DNA of 11,951 nt from assembly GCA_900321535.1 (NCBI GenBank), contig ONWJ01000184.1, forward strand, positions 1-11,951, in the 5' to 3' direction. The notes beneath the pieces are model-generated. The model did not search any database and had not been told where the DNA came from. It saw nothing but the letters and a program-made list of their open reading frames with translations. Position numbers and translations under genes: made by a program. Below are positions 1 through 5,830 of the stretch, in pieces (position 1 is the first letter of the stretch; each line of letters begins with the position of its first letter). The DNA is from an uncultured Erysipelotrichaceae bacterium (GTDB lineage: Bacteria > Bacillota_I > Bacilli_A > RFN20 > CAG-826).

Positions 1-105
1 AAGGGTAAAAAGGCGCACGATAAACGCGATGCAATCAAAGAACGCGATGCCAAACGGGCAATCGGCAAAGCGATGAGAGAAGGAGGCAGAGGCGATGGAG
101 AATAG
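1..105 (+). CDS. smpB: SsrA-binding protein SmpB, 3' end only
   Basis: Frame 1 is open from the window edge to a TAG at 103-105 and encodes a 34-residue, very basic tail. It opens GKKAHDKR and continues with an IKERDAKR segment. This matches the C-terminal tail of SmpB, where a GKK-x-x-DKR-x-x-x-K-x-R-D pattern is diagnostic. SmpB binds tmRNA and brings it to ribosomes stalled on broken mRNAs; the basic tail becomes helical and occupies the empty mRNA channel. The beta-barrel core lies upstream of the window. The stop overlaps the next gene's start (folC at 95), so the two are probably co-transcribed and translationally coupled. The call rests on the tail motif alone, but that motif is distinctive. 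Confidence 0.85.
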   Translation, partial: KGKKAHDKRDAIKERDAKRAIGKAMREGGRGDGE

Positions 106-1303
106 GCTCGTTTTTGATTTCCAAGCAGAAGACTACGATAGCTATCAGAAGTTCATTAAAAAGGCTGGACTCTCTTTAGATGCGCCGGTGATTCATATCG
201 CGGGAAGCAATGGCAAGAGTTCGACGGCAAACATGATCGCCGCGATTTATGAGAAGGCTGGCTATCAAGTTGGCTTGTTCCTCAATACTTATTTTGTGAA
301 TCCTTCGGAAATGATTCAAATCAATCATGTTCCGATGGAAATGGCGGAATTCCAACAAATCGAAGCGGGTTTTGCCAAGCTTTTTGAGAAATACGATATT
401 TCTAATTTCCAAAAAGCATTCGCGATCGCATTGTCTTACTTCGCCAAAAAGAAACTTGATTTGGTAGTCATTGAAACCGGCCTAGGAGGCGCATTTGACG
501 CGACCAATCTCCCATACCCAAACAAGTTACTTTCAATCATCACCAACATCTCGCTAGAACATACGGAGCTTCTTGGAACAACATTATCTCAAATCGCTTA
601 TGAGAAATCGGGCATCTTCCAAGACGGCACTCCAGTCCTTTTAGGATCGGTTGGAGATAACTGCAAGGAAACCTTGGTTGAAAACGCCTTATCCTCTCAT
701 TGCCAAATCCATGAAATCGGAAGACCTTATAACGTCTTCTTCGATGGGCAAAGCTTTGTGTTCGATTATGGCACGATGCTTCAAATCAAAATGAAATCCA
801 ACGCAGCCTATGATGTGGCAAATGCTTGCCTTGCTATCGAAGCGACGATTTGTCTTGCTCATCAGCTAAATGCTGGTGAATCTATCATTCGTGAAGCACT
901 TGCGTCCTTAGACCATCTTCCAGGCCATTTCCAACTTGTGGATGGCATCTTGTTTGACGGAGCAGAAAATCCATTTGCCATGGAAGGACTAGCCCGTTCT
1001 ATCGGGGCTATCAATCCAAATGGAACCGTCCACGTGATCTTTGCCTCTTTGAAAGGCCAAAACATCGCAGTGGAGCTTCCCCTTATCGATAACTATGTCG
1101 ACACGATTACCATCACAACCTTCGATGATGAAAGGGCGAGAGTGGAAGACGACTACTTCCTATTTGCCCCAGATTATGAAAGCGCGCCGACTTTCTTTGA
1201 TGCGGTGAAGAACCTTCAGACCCGTTTCCCGGGTGAACTAATTGTCGTCACCGGGTGCATGGAATTTGTCTATGCTTGCCTGAAGGAGTGGAGAGAAGCA
1301 TGA
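95..1303 (+). CDS. folC: Bifunctional folylpolyglutamate synthase/dihydrofolate synthase family protein (FolC-like)
   Basis: 402-residue Mur-ligase-fold enzyme. FolC enzymes use ATP to join glutamate to dihydropteroate and/or to extend the glutamate tail of folates, which keeps folate in the cytosol. Visible motifs: the P-loop at 36-43 (AGSNGKSS), the ETGLGGAFDATN block at 127-138, the ITNISLEH block with the LGTT loop at about 149-163, the lysine of YEKSG (K171) where the family has its carbamylated metal-bridging lysine, LPGHFQLV at 275-282, and DGAENP at 288-293 opening the C-terminal domain. Length is normal for the family. The ATG at 95 follows AAGGAGG with about 8 bases of spacing and overlaps the smpB stop. 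Three usually conserved positions differ from consensus: GTNGKGS reads GSNGKSS, WPGR reads LPGH, and DGAHNP reads DGAENP. It may therefore be a specialised or single-activity member. Family assignment is firm; whether it has both activities is not known. Confidence 0.88.
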   Translation: MENRLVFDFQAEDYDSYQKFIKKAGLSLDAPVIHIAGSNGKSSTANMIAAIYEKAGYQVGLFLNTYFVNPSEMIQINHVPMEMAEFQQIEAGFAKLFEKYDISNFQKAFAIALSYFAKKKLDLVVIETGLGGAFDATNLPYPNKLLSIITNISLEHTELLGTTLSQIAYEKSGIFQDGTPVLLGSVGDNCKETLVENALSSHCQIHEIGRPYNVFFDGQSFVFDYGTMLQIKMKSNAAYDVANACLAIEATICLAHQLNAGESIIREALASLDHLPGHFQLVDGILFDGAENPFAMEGLARSIGAINPNGTVHVIFASLKGQNIAVELPLIDNYVDTITITTFDDERARVEDDYFLFAPDYESAPTFFDAVKNLQTRFPGELIVVTGCMEFVYACLKEWREA

Positions 1304-1473
1304 AGAAGGAAGACGATATCCCACAAATCGACGAATCATTGCTCACCCCTGAACAAAAAGCGGAGATGGAAAAGGAATCTCATTTCCCTTGGAAGTGGGC
1401 GATTTTCACTGGTGTCATCCTCCTTTTGATGATTGCCTGCATTATCGTCATCGTTGCCCTTCCAAAAGAGTGA
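1300..1473 (+). CDS. Small single-pass membrane protein, unknown function
   Basis: 57 residues. The start ATG overlaps the folC TGA as ATGA (1300-1303), and GGAG at 1290-1293 sits 6 bases upstream, so the start is well supported. A longer in-frame version from 1255 would lie inside folC and lacks comparable support. Residues 1-31 are charged and hydrophilic (the acidic EDDIPQIDES stretch, then TPEQKAEMEKES). Residues 32-54 form one strongly hydrophobic helix beginning WKWAIFTG, followed by a short PKE tail. There is no signal-peptidase site or lipobox. With an acidic N-terminus and few basic residues after the helix, topology cannot be assigned with confidence. The overlap places it in the smpB-folC operon. 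I recognise no family; small proteins of this form often follow folC-type genes in Firmicutes without a known role. A thymine-rich run follows at 1474-1486. Confidence 0.72.
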   Translation: MKKEDDIPQIDESLLTPEQKAEMEKESHFPWKWAIFTGVILLLMIACIIVIVALPKE

Positions 1474-1522
1474 TTTTTTCTTTTTTCGGTCTCTTGCTAT
1501 TAATCCCAAAAAATTATTACAG

Positions 1523-1537
1523 TGTCCTAGAAGGACA
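1523..1537. repeat. Inverted repeat TGTCCT-aga-AGGACA, possible operator
   Basis: A perfect 6-bp inverted repeat with a 3-base spacer. It ends 2 bases before the -35 box at 1540 of the promoter serving the 42-codon gene. It has no T-run and lies upstream of the transcription start, so it is not a terminator of that unit. A position directly abutting -35 suits an activator or repressor site, but a 6-bp arm can also arise by chance. Confidence 0.35.
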
Positions 1538-1539
1538 TC

Positions 1540-1567
1540 TTGAAAGCAATTCATCTTTCGGTATGAT
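1540..1567 (+). promoter_or_regulatory. Sigma-70-type promoter for the 42-codon gene
   Basis: TTGAAA (1540-1545), 16-bp spacer, TATGAT (1562-1567): 5 of 6 matches to each consensus box. The predicted start is near 1574, leaving a leader of about 15 bases that carries the GGAGG ribosome binding site at 1576-1580. This is the best promoter in the window by inspection. Confidence 0.7.
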
Positions 1568-1588
1568 TTGGCGCCGGAGGATGAAGTT

Positions 1589-1717
1589 ATGGACGAAATG
1601 AATTACCTTGCTAAGTGCGATCAAAACGATTACGAGGCACTCATGAGTCTAGCTTTATCAACTGAAGACGAATCCGTCGCGAAAGCGTTGGAGGAAGTCT
1701 CCTACGAAGCGGAATAA
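1589..1717 (+). CDS. 42-residue acidic microprotein, unknown function
   Basis: A short frame from ATG 1589 to TAA 1715-1717, beginning MDEMNYLAKCDQNDYEALM. Three independent signals support it: a GGAGG ribosome binding site at 1576-1580 with 8 bases of spacing, a close-to-consensus promoter just upstream, and an intrinsic terminator 20 bases after the stop. The product is strongly acidic, with 12 Asp/Glu against 2 Lys and no Arg. It has one cysteine (C10), no transmembrane segment and no signal peptide. Alternating hydrophobic residues (ALMSLALS around 17-24, VAKALEEV around 30-37) suggest two amphipathic helices. It has no overlap with neighbours and appears to be transcribed alone. I recognise no family. 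The alternative is that the roughly 180-base transcript acts as a small RNA and the frame is incidental; the placed ribosome binding site argues against this. Confidence 0.55.
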   Translation: MDEMNYLAKCDQNDYEALMSLALSTEDESVAKALEEVSYEAE

Positions 1718-1737
1718 CTCCCGCTCTATCGATTCCG

Positions 1738-1762
1738 AAGCCCCTTAGGGCTTTTTCTTTTT
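1738..1762 (+). terminator. Rho-independent terminator of the 42-codon gene
   Basis: Stem AAGCCC (1738-1743), loop CTTA, stem GGGCTT (1748-1753), followed by a thymine-rich tract (TTTTTCTTTTT) to about 1762. The downstream alpha-glucosidase starts only 25 bases later, so this element separates the two units and its T-tract runs into that gene's promoter region. Confidence 0.8.
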
Positions 1763-1774
1763 GCTTTTTATGAC

Positions 1775-1780
1775 GATAAT
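1775..1780 (+). promoter_or_regulatory. -10 element GATAAT placed for a leaderless GH13 transcript
   Basis: GATAAT (5 of 6 to TATAAT) ends 6 bases before the ATG at 1787, so the expected transcription start falls on or next to the start codon. No Shine-Dalgarno sequence lies between 1765 and 1786. No good -35 box is seen at the right distance; the preceding region is the T-tract of the terminator. The -10 call depends on this spacing and on the absence of a ribosome binding site. Confidence 0.45.
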
Positions 1781-1786
1781 TTAGCC

Positions 1787-3430
1787 ATGAAGAAACCTAC
1801 ATGGACCAACGCGGTCGTTTATCAGATTTACCCTCGCTCTTTTTGTGACTCCAATGGCGATGGCATCGGAGACATTCCTGGCATCATTTCCAAATTGGAT
1901 TATCTCAAAGATCTTGGCATTAAAATCATCTGGCTATCCCCGATCTACAAGAGCCCCCAATTTGATCTTGGTTATGACATTTCGGATTATTACGAAATCA
2001 ACCCTGAATATGGAACGATGGAAGATTTTGATCGGCTTCTAGAGGAGGCTAAAAAACGTGATTTGAGAATCGTCATGGACTTGGTGGCCAATCACACCTC
2101 CAATCAACACCCATGGTTCCTTGCTTCACTTGACCCATCTTCTCCTTATCATGACTATTACATTTGGAAGAAAGGCAAAGATTCTAACGGCAAGAAGCCG
2201 CCGAACAACTGGACGTCCAATTTCTCTGGCTCGGCTTGGACCTATGTGAAAGAGATCGATGAATGGTACCTCCATTTGTTTGCCAAAGAACAACCTGATT
2301 TAAACTGGCATAACCCAAAAGTCGTGGAAGAAATCGAGAAGATTATCGATTTTTATCTCTCCAAGGGTGTCTATGGCTTCCGTTGCGACGTCATCACCCA
2401 AATCTACAAGGAATCTTACGAAGATGGCAAAGGACATTTCCCAATTGGAAGAGGAGGAGAACATTATCTTCTCAGTGAAGGCAATCATCGTTGCCTAAGA
2501 AAGCTTTATGATGATGTTTATGTCCGTTATGAAGACCACCTTGTTGTCGGCGAGACCAGTGGAGTGACGCCAGCTCAAGGGGAAGCGATGATCAAGAACA
2601 AAGAACTGGATATGTTCTTCGAGTTCGATCACATCCTCCACGATTCCTATTCGTTGGTGTGGCCTAAGAAACTCAATGTCGAAGGCTTCAAGAACGCGAT
2701 TTTCAATTTCCAGAAAAACGTATCTTGGAATGCGCCTTATTTAGAAAACCACGACCAAAGAAGAAGCATTCCTCGTTATGGCAGTGAGAAATATCCTCTT
2801 GAGTCTGGAAAAGCGTTAGCTATGTTCTTGCTTTGCTTAAAGGGCACGCCGTTTATTTATCAAGGACAAGAAATCGGCATGCGAAACATCCCCAATAATA
2901 ATCCTCGCAAGTCTAAGGATGTCTGCATCAAAATGCTTTATAACATCTTAGACCGTTTCCCGTTGCTTCCTGCCATCAAACGGAAAATCCTCAATCAGCA
3001 TGACCGCGACCATGCGCGCACCCCAATGCAGTGGGATGACAGTGTGTCCGCCGGCTTCTCTTCTAGCGATAAGACATGGCTAGATGTGAACCCGAACTAC
3101 AAGCAGATCAATGTTGCCATCCAGCAAGATGACCCGAATTCTTTGTTATCGTTCTATAAGAAACTCATTCACCTTCGCCAGCAAGAAGAAGTGCTTCACG
3201 AAGGGGAATTCGCCGAAGTTCCAACCAAAGGAAGCCTGATTTGCTATCGACGTGTATTAAGCCAAAAATCAATGCTGATATTAATCAATCTTTCTGAAAA
3301 AACGCATACACGTCCCGCCTCTTTATCCAAAATCTGTGGGAAAGTAGTATTTTCAAATTACCCTGATTCCGACTGTACGTCCTCCTTGGATCTGCGTCCA
3401 TACGAAGCCATGCTCATAGACCTGGAATGA
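1787..3430 (+). CDS. GH13 alpha-glucosidase, probably oligo-1,6-glucosidase type
   Basis: 547-residue cytosolic enzyme without a signal peptide, the usual length for the GH13 oligo-1,6-glucosidase/dextran glucosidase group, which releases glucose from short alpha-linked oligosaccharides after import. Conserved GH13 regions are all present: the AVVYQIYPRSF opening at 9-19, a Ca-site-like DSNGDGIGD loop at 21-29, DLVANH at 98-103, QPDLNW at 169-174, GFRCDV with nucleophile D201, GETSG with acid/base E256, and NHD with D323. The residue after the nucleophile is Val (V202). In this family Val there goes with alpha-1,6 preference and Thr with maltase activity, so isomalto-oligosaccharides are the likelier substrate (inference). 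MKK at 1787 aligns with usual family starts, but there is no ribosome binding site, unlike its neighbours. A hairpin covers the stop codon. No sugar transporter or regulator is adjacent. A trehalose-6-phosphate hydrolase is less likely on overall motif pattern. Confidence 0.9.
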   Translation: MKKPTWTNAVVYQIYPRSFCDSNGDGIGDIPGIISKLDYLKDLGIKIIWLSPIYKSPQFDLGYDISDYYEINPEYGTMEDFDRLLEEAKKRDLRIVMDLVANHTSNQHPWFLASLDPSSPYHDYYIWKKGKDSNGKKPPNNWTSNFSGSAWTYVKEIDEWYLHLFAKEQPDLNWHNPKVVEEIEKIIDFYLSKGVYGFRCDVITQIYKESYEDGKGHFPIGRGGEHYLLSEGNHRCLRKLYDDVYVRYEDHLVVGETSGVTPAQGEAMIKNKELDMFFEFDHILHDSYSLVWPKKLNVEGFKNAIFNFQKNVSWNAPYLENHDQRRSIPRYGSEKYPLESGKALAMFLLCLKGTPFIYQGQEIGMRNIPNNNPRKSKDVCIKMLYNILDRFPLLPAIKRKILNQHDRDHARTPMQWDDSVSAGFSSSDKTWLDVNPNYKQINVAIQQDDPNSLLSFYKKLIHLRQQEEVLHEGEFAEVPTKGSLICYRRVLSQKSMLILINLSEKTHTRPASLSKICGKVVFSNYPDSDCTSSLDLRPYEAMLIDLE

Positions 3431-3443
3431 CAAAAGTCATTCC
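3424..3443. repeat. Perfect hairpin over the GH13 stop codon
   Basis: GGAATGAC (3424-3431), loop AAAA, GTCATTCC (3436-3443): a perfect 8-bp inverted repeat whose left arm contains the TGA stop (3428-3430). No T-tract follows (CTAAACACG), so it is not a standard intrinsic terminator. It may be an mRNA 3'-end stabiliser or processing point, or a weak terminator of the GH13 mRNA. Confidence 0.55.
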
Positions 3444-3480
3444 CTAAACACGCTCGCGCGAGTATGATTTTTCGCGTGAG
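3440..3480 (+). promoter_or_regulatory. Promoter with operator-like repeats ahead of dCMP deaminase
   Basis: TATGAT at 3463-3468 is a good -10 box; a poor -35 (TTCCCT, 3440-3445) lies 17 bp upstream. The 10-bp perfect palindrome CTCGCGCGAG (3453-3462) abuts the -10. A near-copy of its right part, TCGCGTGAG (3472-3480), follows at an 18-base offset from TCGCGCGAG (3454-3462) with one mismatch. Two such sites bracketing the -10 could be an operator for the seven-gene operon that starts at 3486. The -10 is the stronger evidence; the operator reading is inference. Confidence 0.45.
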
Positions 3481-3485
3481 GTAGA

Positions 3486-3974
3486 ATGAACATGGAAAAA
3501 CATCGTGAAGATTATCTAAATTGGGAAGAATACTTTATGGGCATCGCCCTTCTTTCGGCGCAGCGTTCCAAAGACCCTTCGACCCAAGTCGGCGCTTGCA
3601 TCGTCGATAAGGACAACAAAGTTGTTTCCATCGGCTATAACGGCATGCCACGAGGGGTGGACGATGAGAAGATTCCATGGGGGCACGGAGAAGGCGTCGA
3701 CTCCAAGTACCTTTATGTTTGTCACGCTGAATTCAACGCCATTCTCAATACGCGAGATGGAAGCGCGTTGAATGGCTGCAGAATCTATGTCACTTTATTC
3801 CCTTGCAACGAATGTGCGAAAGCCATCGTTCAAACCGGAATCAAAGAAGTCATTTACCTCGACGATAAATATCATGATCATGTCGAAGAGATTGCATCTC
3901 GCACGATTTTGAATATGGCTGGCGTAAAGTACCGCCGCTACGACGGACGGGCTTTCGAGGTAAAAGTGAAGTGA
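3486..3974 (+). CDS. dCMP deaminase family protein (zinc-dependent)
   Basis: 162-residue cytidine/deoxycytidylate deaminase-fold protein. dCMP deaminase converts dCMP to dUMP, feeding thymidylate synthesis in the cytosol. The zinc site is clear: HAE at 80-82 (H80 metal ligand, E82 proton shuttle) and PCNEC at 106-110 (C107 and C110 ligands). The SKDPSTQVGACIVD block (28-41) and the GYNGMPRG block (50-57) are typical of the dCMP deaminase/ComEB group and distinguish it from CMP/dCMP-kinase and tRNA-specific deaminases. Start choice: GAGG at 3478-3481 is 4 bases from ATG 3486 and 10 from ATG 3492 (MEKHRED), so the second ATG is a real alternative. It is the first gene of a tightly overlapping operon; its stop overlaps the next start as GTGA. 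The link to the downstream ECF genes is positional only. Confidence 0.9.
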   Translation: MNMEKHREDYLNWEEYFMGIALLSAQRSKDPSTQVGACIVDKDNKVVSIGYNGMPRGVDDEKIPWGHGEGVDSKYLYVCHAEFNAILNTRDGSALNGCRIYVTLFPCNECAKAIVQTGIKEVIYLDDKYHDHVEEIASRTILNMAGVKYRRYDGRAFEVKVK

Positions 3975-4165
3975 AAAAAGGCTACGCGTTCCGAATCATT
4001 GTCATCACGATTGCCTTCGTCCTTTTAGGGGTTTCGATTTTGATTCCGCTTGGGAAAGCACCGGATTCTAAGGTTTGGCTATTTGTGATGGGCGGCATTC
4101 TTTTGGCCGCTTATATCGGCGCGATCGTTTGGTCTTTGGTTTATTATGCAAGACACAAAAAATGA
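3971..4165 (+). CDS. Small two-helix membrane protein, unknown function
   Basis: 64 residues starting at GTG 3971, which overlaps the dCMP deaminase TGA (GTGA 3971-3974). GAGG at 3957-3960 is 10 bases upstream. Two hydrophobic helices at about 7-27 and 35-58 are joined by a short LGKAPDSK loop; the N-terminal KK and C-terminal RHKK suggest both ends lie in the cytoplasm. It overlaps the ecfA1 start by 20 bases, so it is inside the operon and probably translationally coupled. It is far too short to be an ECF substrate-binding S component (about 180 residues and six helices). No family recognised. Continuous overlap on both sides supports it as a real gene, though it lacks motif evidence. Confidence 0.62.
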   Translation: MKKGYAFRIIVITIAFVLLGVSILIPLGKAPDSKVWLFVMGGILLAAYIGAIVWSLVYYARHKK

Positions 4166-5000
4166 GAATACCGTGATCGAGTTAGATCAACTCAGTTTCT
4201 CTTACGATGAGGAGAGGATGGTCCTTGATGGCCTTTCTTTCAGCGTCCAAGAAGGTGAATATGTCTGCATCATGGGCCATAACGGCTCTGGGAAATCAAC
4301 GCTCGCGAAGTTATTGCTTTCGCTTTTATCCGGTTATACCGGCGATATCAGTCTTTTCGGGGAGAAATTGACCCGCAAGAACAGATATGCGTTACGCCAT
4401 AGAATTGGTATCGTCTTTCAAAACCCTGATAACCAATTCGTAGGATCAACCGTTGCCGACGATATCGCATTCGGCTTAGAGAATCAGCAAGTTCCGCATG
4501 AAAAGATGCAGGAAATCATTGGAAACTATGCCCAAGAAACGGGGATGATGGATTATTTGGACCATGAGCCCAATAACCTTTCTGGCGGACAGAAGCAGCG
4601 TGTTGCTTTAGCCGGTGTTTTGGCCATGAAGCCAGACCTTTTGATTTTAGATGAGGCGACAGCAATGCTAGACCCGCAAGGGAAAGCGGAGATTTCTAGA
4701 CTCATCAAAAAGACTCGTGAAATCCATCCAAAACTGACGATTCTTTCTATCACCCATGATGTAGAAGAAGCGCTTGAAGCGGATGAATTAATCGTTTTGC
4801 ATGATGGCAAACTCTTGGTGAAAGATAAGCCTGCCGCAGTGTTTGCTAACGTAGATAGTTTGGAACAGATGAAACTTGGTGTTCCTTTTGTTTTTGAACT
4901 TGCCTATGAACTTTCCAAGCAAGGCGTTGCAATACCGTCAAACATCTCATCGATGCAGGAAATGGAGGACTTTGTATGTCAATACGTTTCCTCGAAGTGA
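4146..5000 (+). CDS. ecfA1: ECF transporter ATP-binding subunit EcfA1
   Basis: 284-residue ABC ATPase of energy-coupling factor transporters. It pairs with EcfA2 and the membrane scaffold EcfT to energise exchangeable S components for vitamin, cofactor or metal uptake. Motifs in order: Walker A GHNGSGKST at 44-52, Q-loop block FQNPDNQF at 91-98, signature LSGGQKQR at 145-152, Walker B LLILDE at 165-170, D-loop LDP at 175-177, and switch His H204 in ITHD. FQNPDNQF is typical of the A1 subunit, against FQFPEYQLF in A2. No good ribosome binding site precedes ATG 4146; coupling to the overlapping upstream gene is likely, and an in-frame GTG at 4173 is a possible alternative start. Order A1-A2-T followed by truA matches other Firmicutes. 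There is no S component nearby, as expected for a shared (group II) module. Confidence 0.93.
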   Translation: MQDTKNENTVIELDQLSFSYDEERMVLDGLSFSVQEGEYVCIMGHNGSGKSTLAKLLLSLLSGYTGDISLFGEKLTRKNRYALRHRIGIVFQNPDNQFVGSTVADDIAFGLENQQVPHEKMQEIIGNYAQETGMMDYLDHEPNNLSGGQKQRVALAGVLAMKPDLLILDEATAMLDPQGKAEISRLIKKTREIHPKLTILSITHDVEEALEADELIVLHDGKLLVKDKPAAVFANVDSLEQMKLGVPFVFELAYELSKQGVAIPSNISSMQEMEDFVCQYVSSK

Positions 5001-5830
5001 GTTACCGTTACGGTAAGAAAACGAAAAACGAAATCCTTGCGTTAGACAAGTTATCTTTTGAAATCAACGAAGCTGAATTCGTTGCCGTTATCGGTCGCAC
5101 GGGCTGTGGCAAATCAACTGCCGCTCAAAACATCAACGCCCTTTTAAATCCGACAGAAGGACGTGTGGAAGTGGAAAACTTCATCAATGATGCCGAGAAA
5201 AAGAAAAGAACCAAAAACCTTGGCGATGTCAGGAAAAAAGTTGGCCTTGTATTCCAGTTTCCAGAATATCAGCTGTTTGAAGAAACCGTTGAAAAAGATG
5301 TTGCTTATGGACCAAAGAATTTTGGCGAGAAACCCGAAGATGCATTGCGCATTGCTCATGATTGCTTAATGCAGGTCGGCCTCGACGAATCCTTTTATGG
5401 ACGTTCTCCTTTTGAACTGTCTGGTGGAGAAAAGCGCCGCGTTGCAATTGCGGGCATCCTTGCTTTAAAGCCAAAGTATCTTGTGATTGATGAGCCAACT
5501 GCTGGATTAGATCCTAGCGGTACGAAGGCGATGATGGAACTGTTTCACAATCTCCATGAAAGCGGCATCACCATCATTTTGATTACCCACGACATGGAAC
5601 TCGTCCGTTGCTATGCGACTCGCGTCATTGTCATGGAACAAGGAAAGGTCGCAAAAGATTGCTCACCAAGTGAGCTCTTCAAAGGTGATTTATCTGAATA
5701 TAGCCTAGATCTGCCGCGAATTTCGCTTTTTTTGCAGCACCTTCAAGATAGGGGCGTTACCTTTAACGAAGAAGATTGCAAGAACGCAGAGACTCTAGCG
5801 AAAGCCATTGTTAGGAGGCGGAAGCAGTGA
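4976..5830 (+). CDS. ecfA2: ECF transporter ATP-binding subunit EcfA2
   Basis: 284-residue second ATPase of the ECF module. Motifs: Walker A GRTGCGKST at 40-48, Q-loop block FQFPEYQLFEETV at 93-105 (hallmark of EcfA2), signature ELSGGEKRR at 147-155, Walker B YLVIDE at 168-173, D-loop GLDP at 177-180, and switch H205 in ITHD. The start at ATG 4976 is supported by GGAGG at 4964-4968 with 7 bases of spacing, and it overlaps the ecfA1 end by 25 bases. The stop overlaps the ecfT start as GTGA. A1 and A2 have the same length but different Q-loop motifs, consistent with the usual heterodimer. The C-terminal roughly 60 residues after the ATPase core are as expected for this family. Confidence 0.94.
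   Translation: MSIRFLEVSYRYGKKTKNEILALDKLSFEINEAEFVAVIGRTGCGKSTAAQNINALLNPTEGRVEVENFINDAEKKKRTKNLGDVRKKVGLVFQFPEYQLFEETVEKDVAYGPKNFGEKPEDALRIAHDCLMQVGLDESFYGRSPFELSGGEKRRVAIAGILALKPKYLVIDEPTAGLDPSGTKAMMELFHNLHESGITIILITHDMELVRCYATRVIVMEQGKVAKDCSPSELFKGDLSEYSLDLPRISLFLQHLQDRGVTFNEEDCKNAETLAKAIVRRRKQ

Noticed and set aside
1474..1490. T-rich run after the small membrane protein as an intrinsic terminator of the folC operon
   Set aside because: The T-run is clear, but no stable GC-containing stem precedes it; only weak A-T pairings or 5-bp arms with a 20-base loop can be drawn.
3971..4165. Two-helix protein as an ECF S component
   Set aside because: S components are about 180 residues with six helices; this has two helices in 64 residues.
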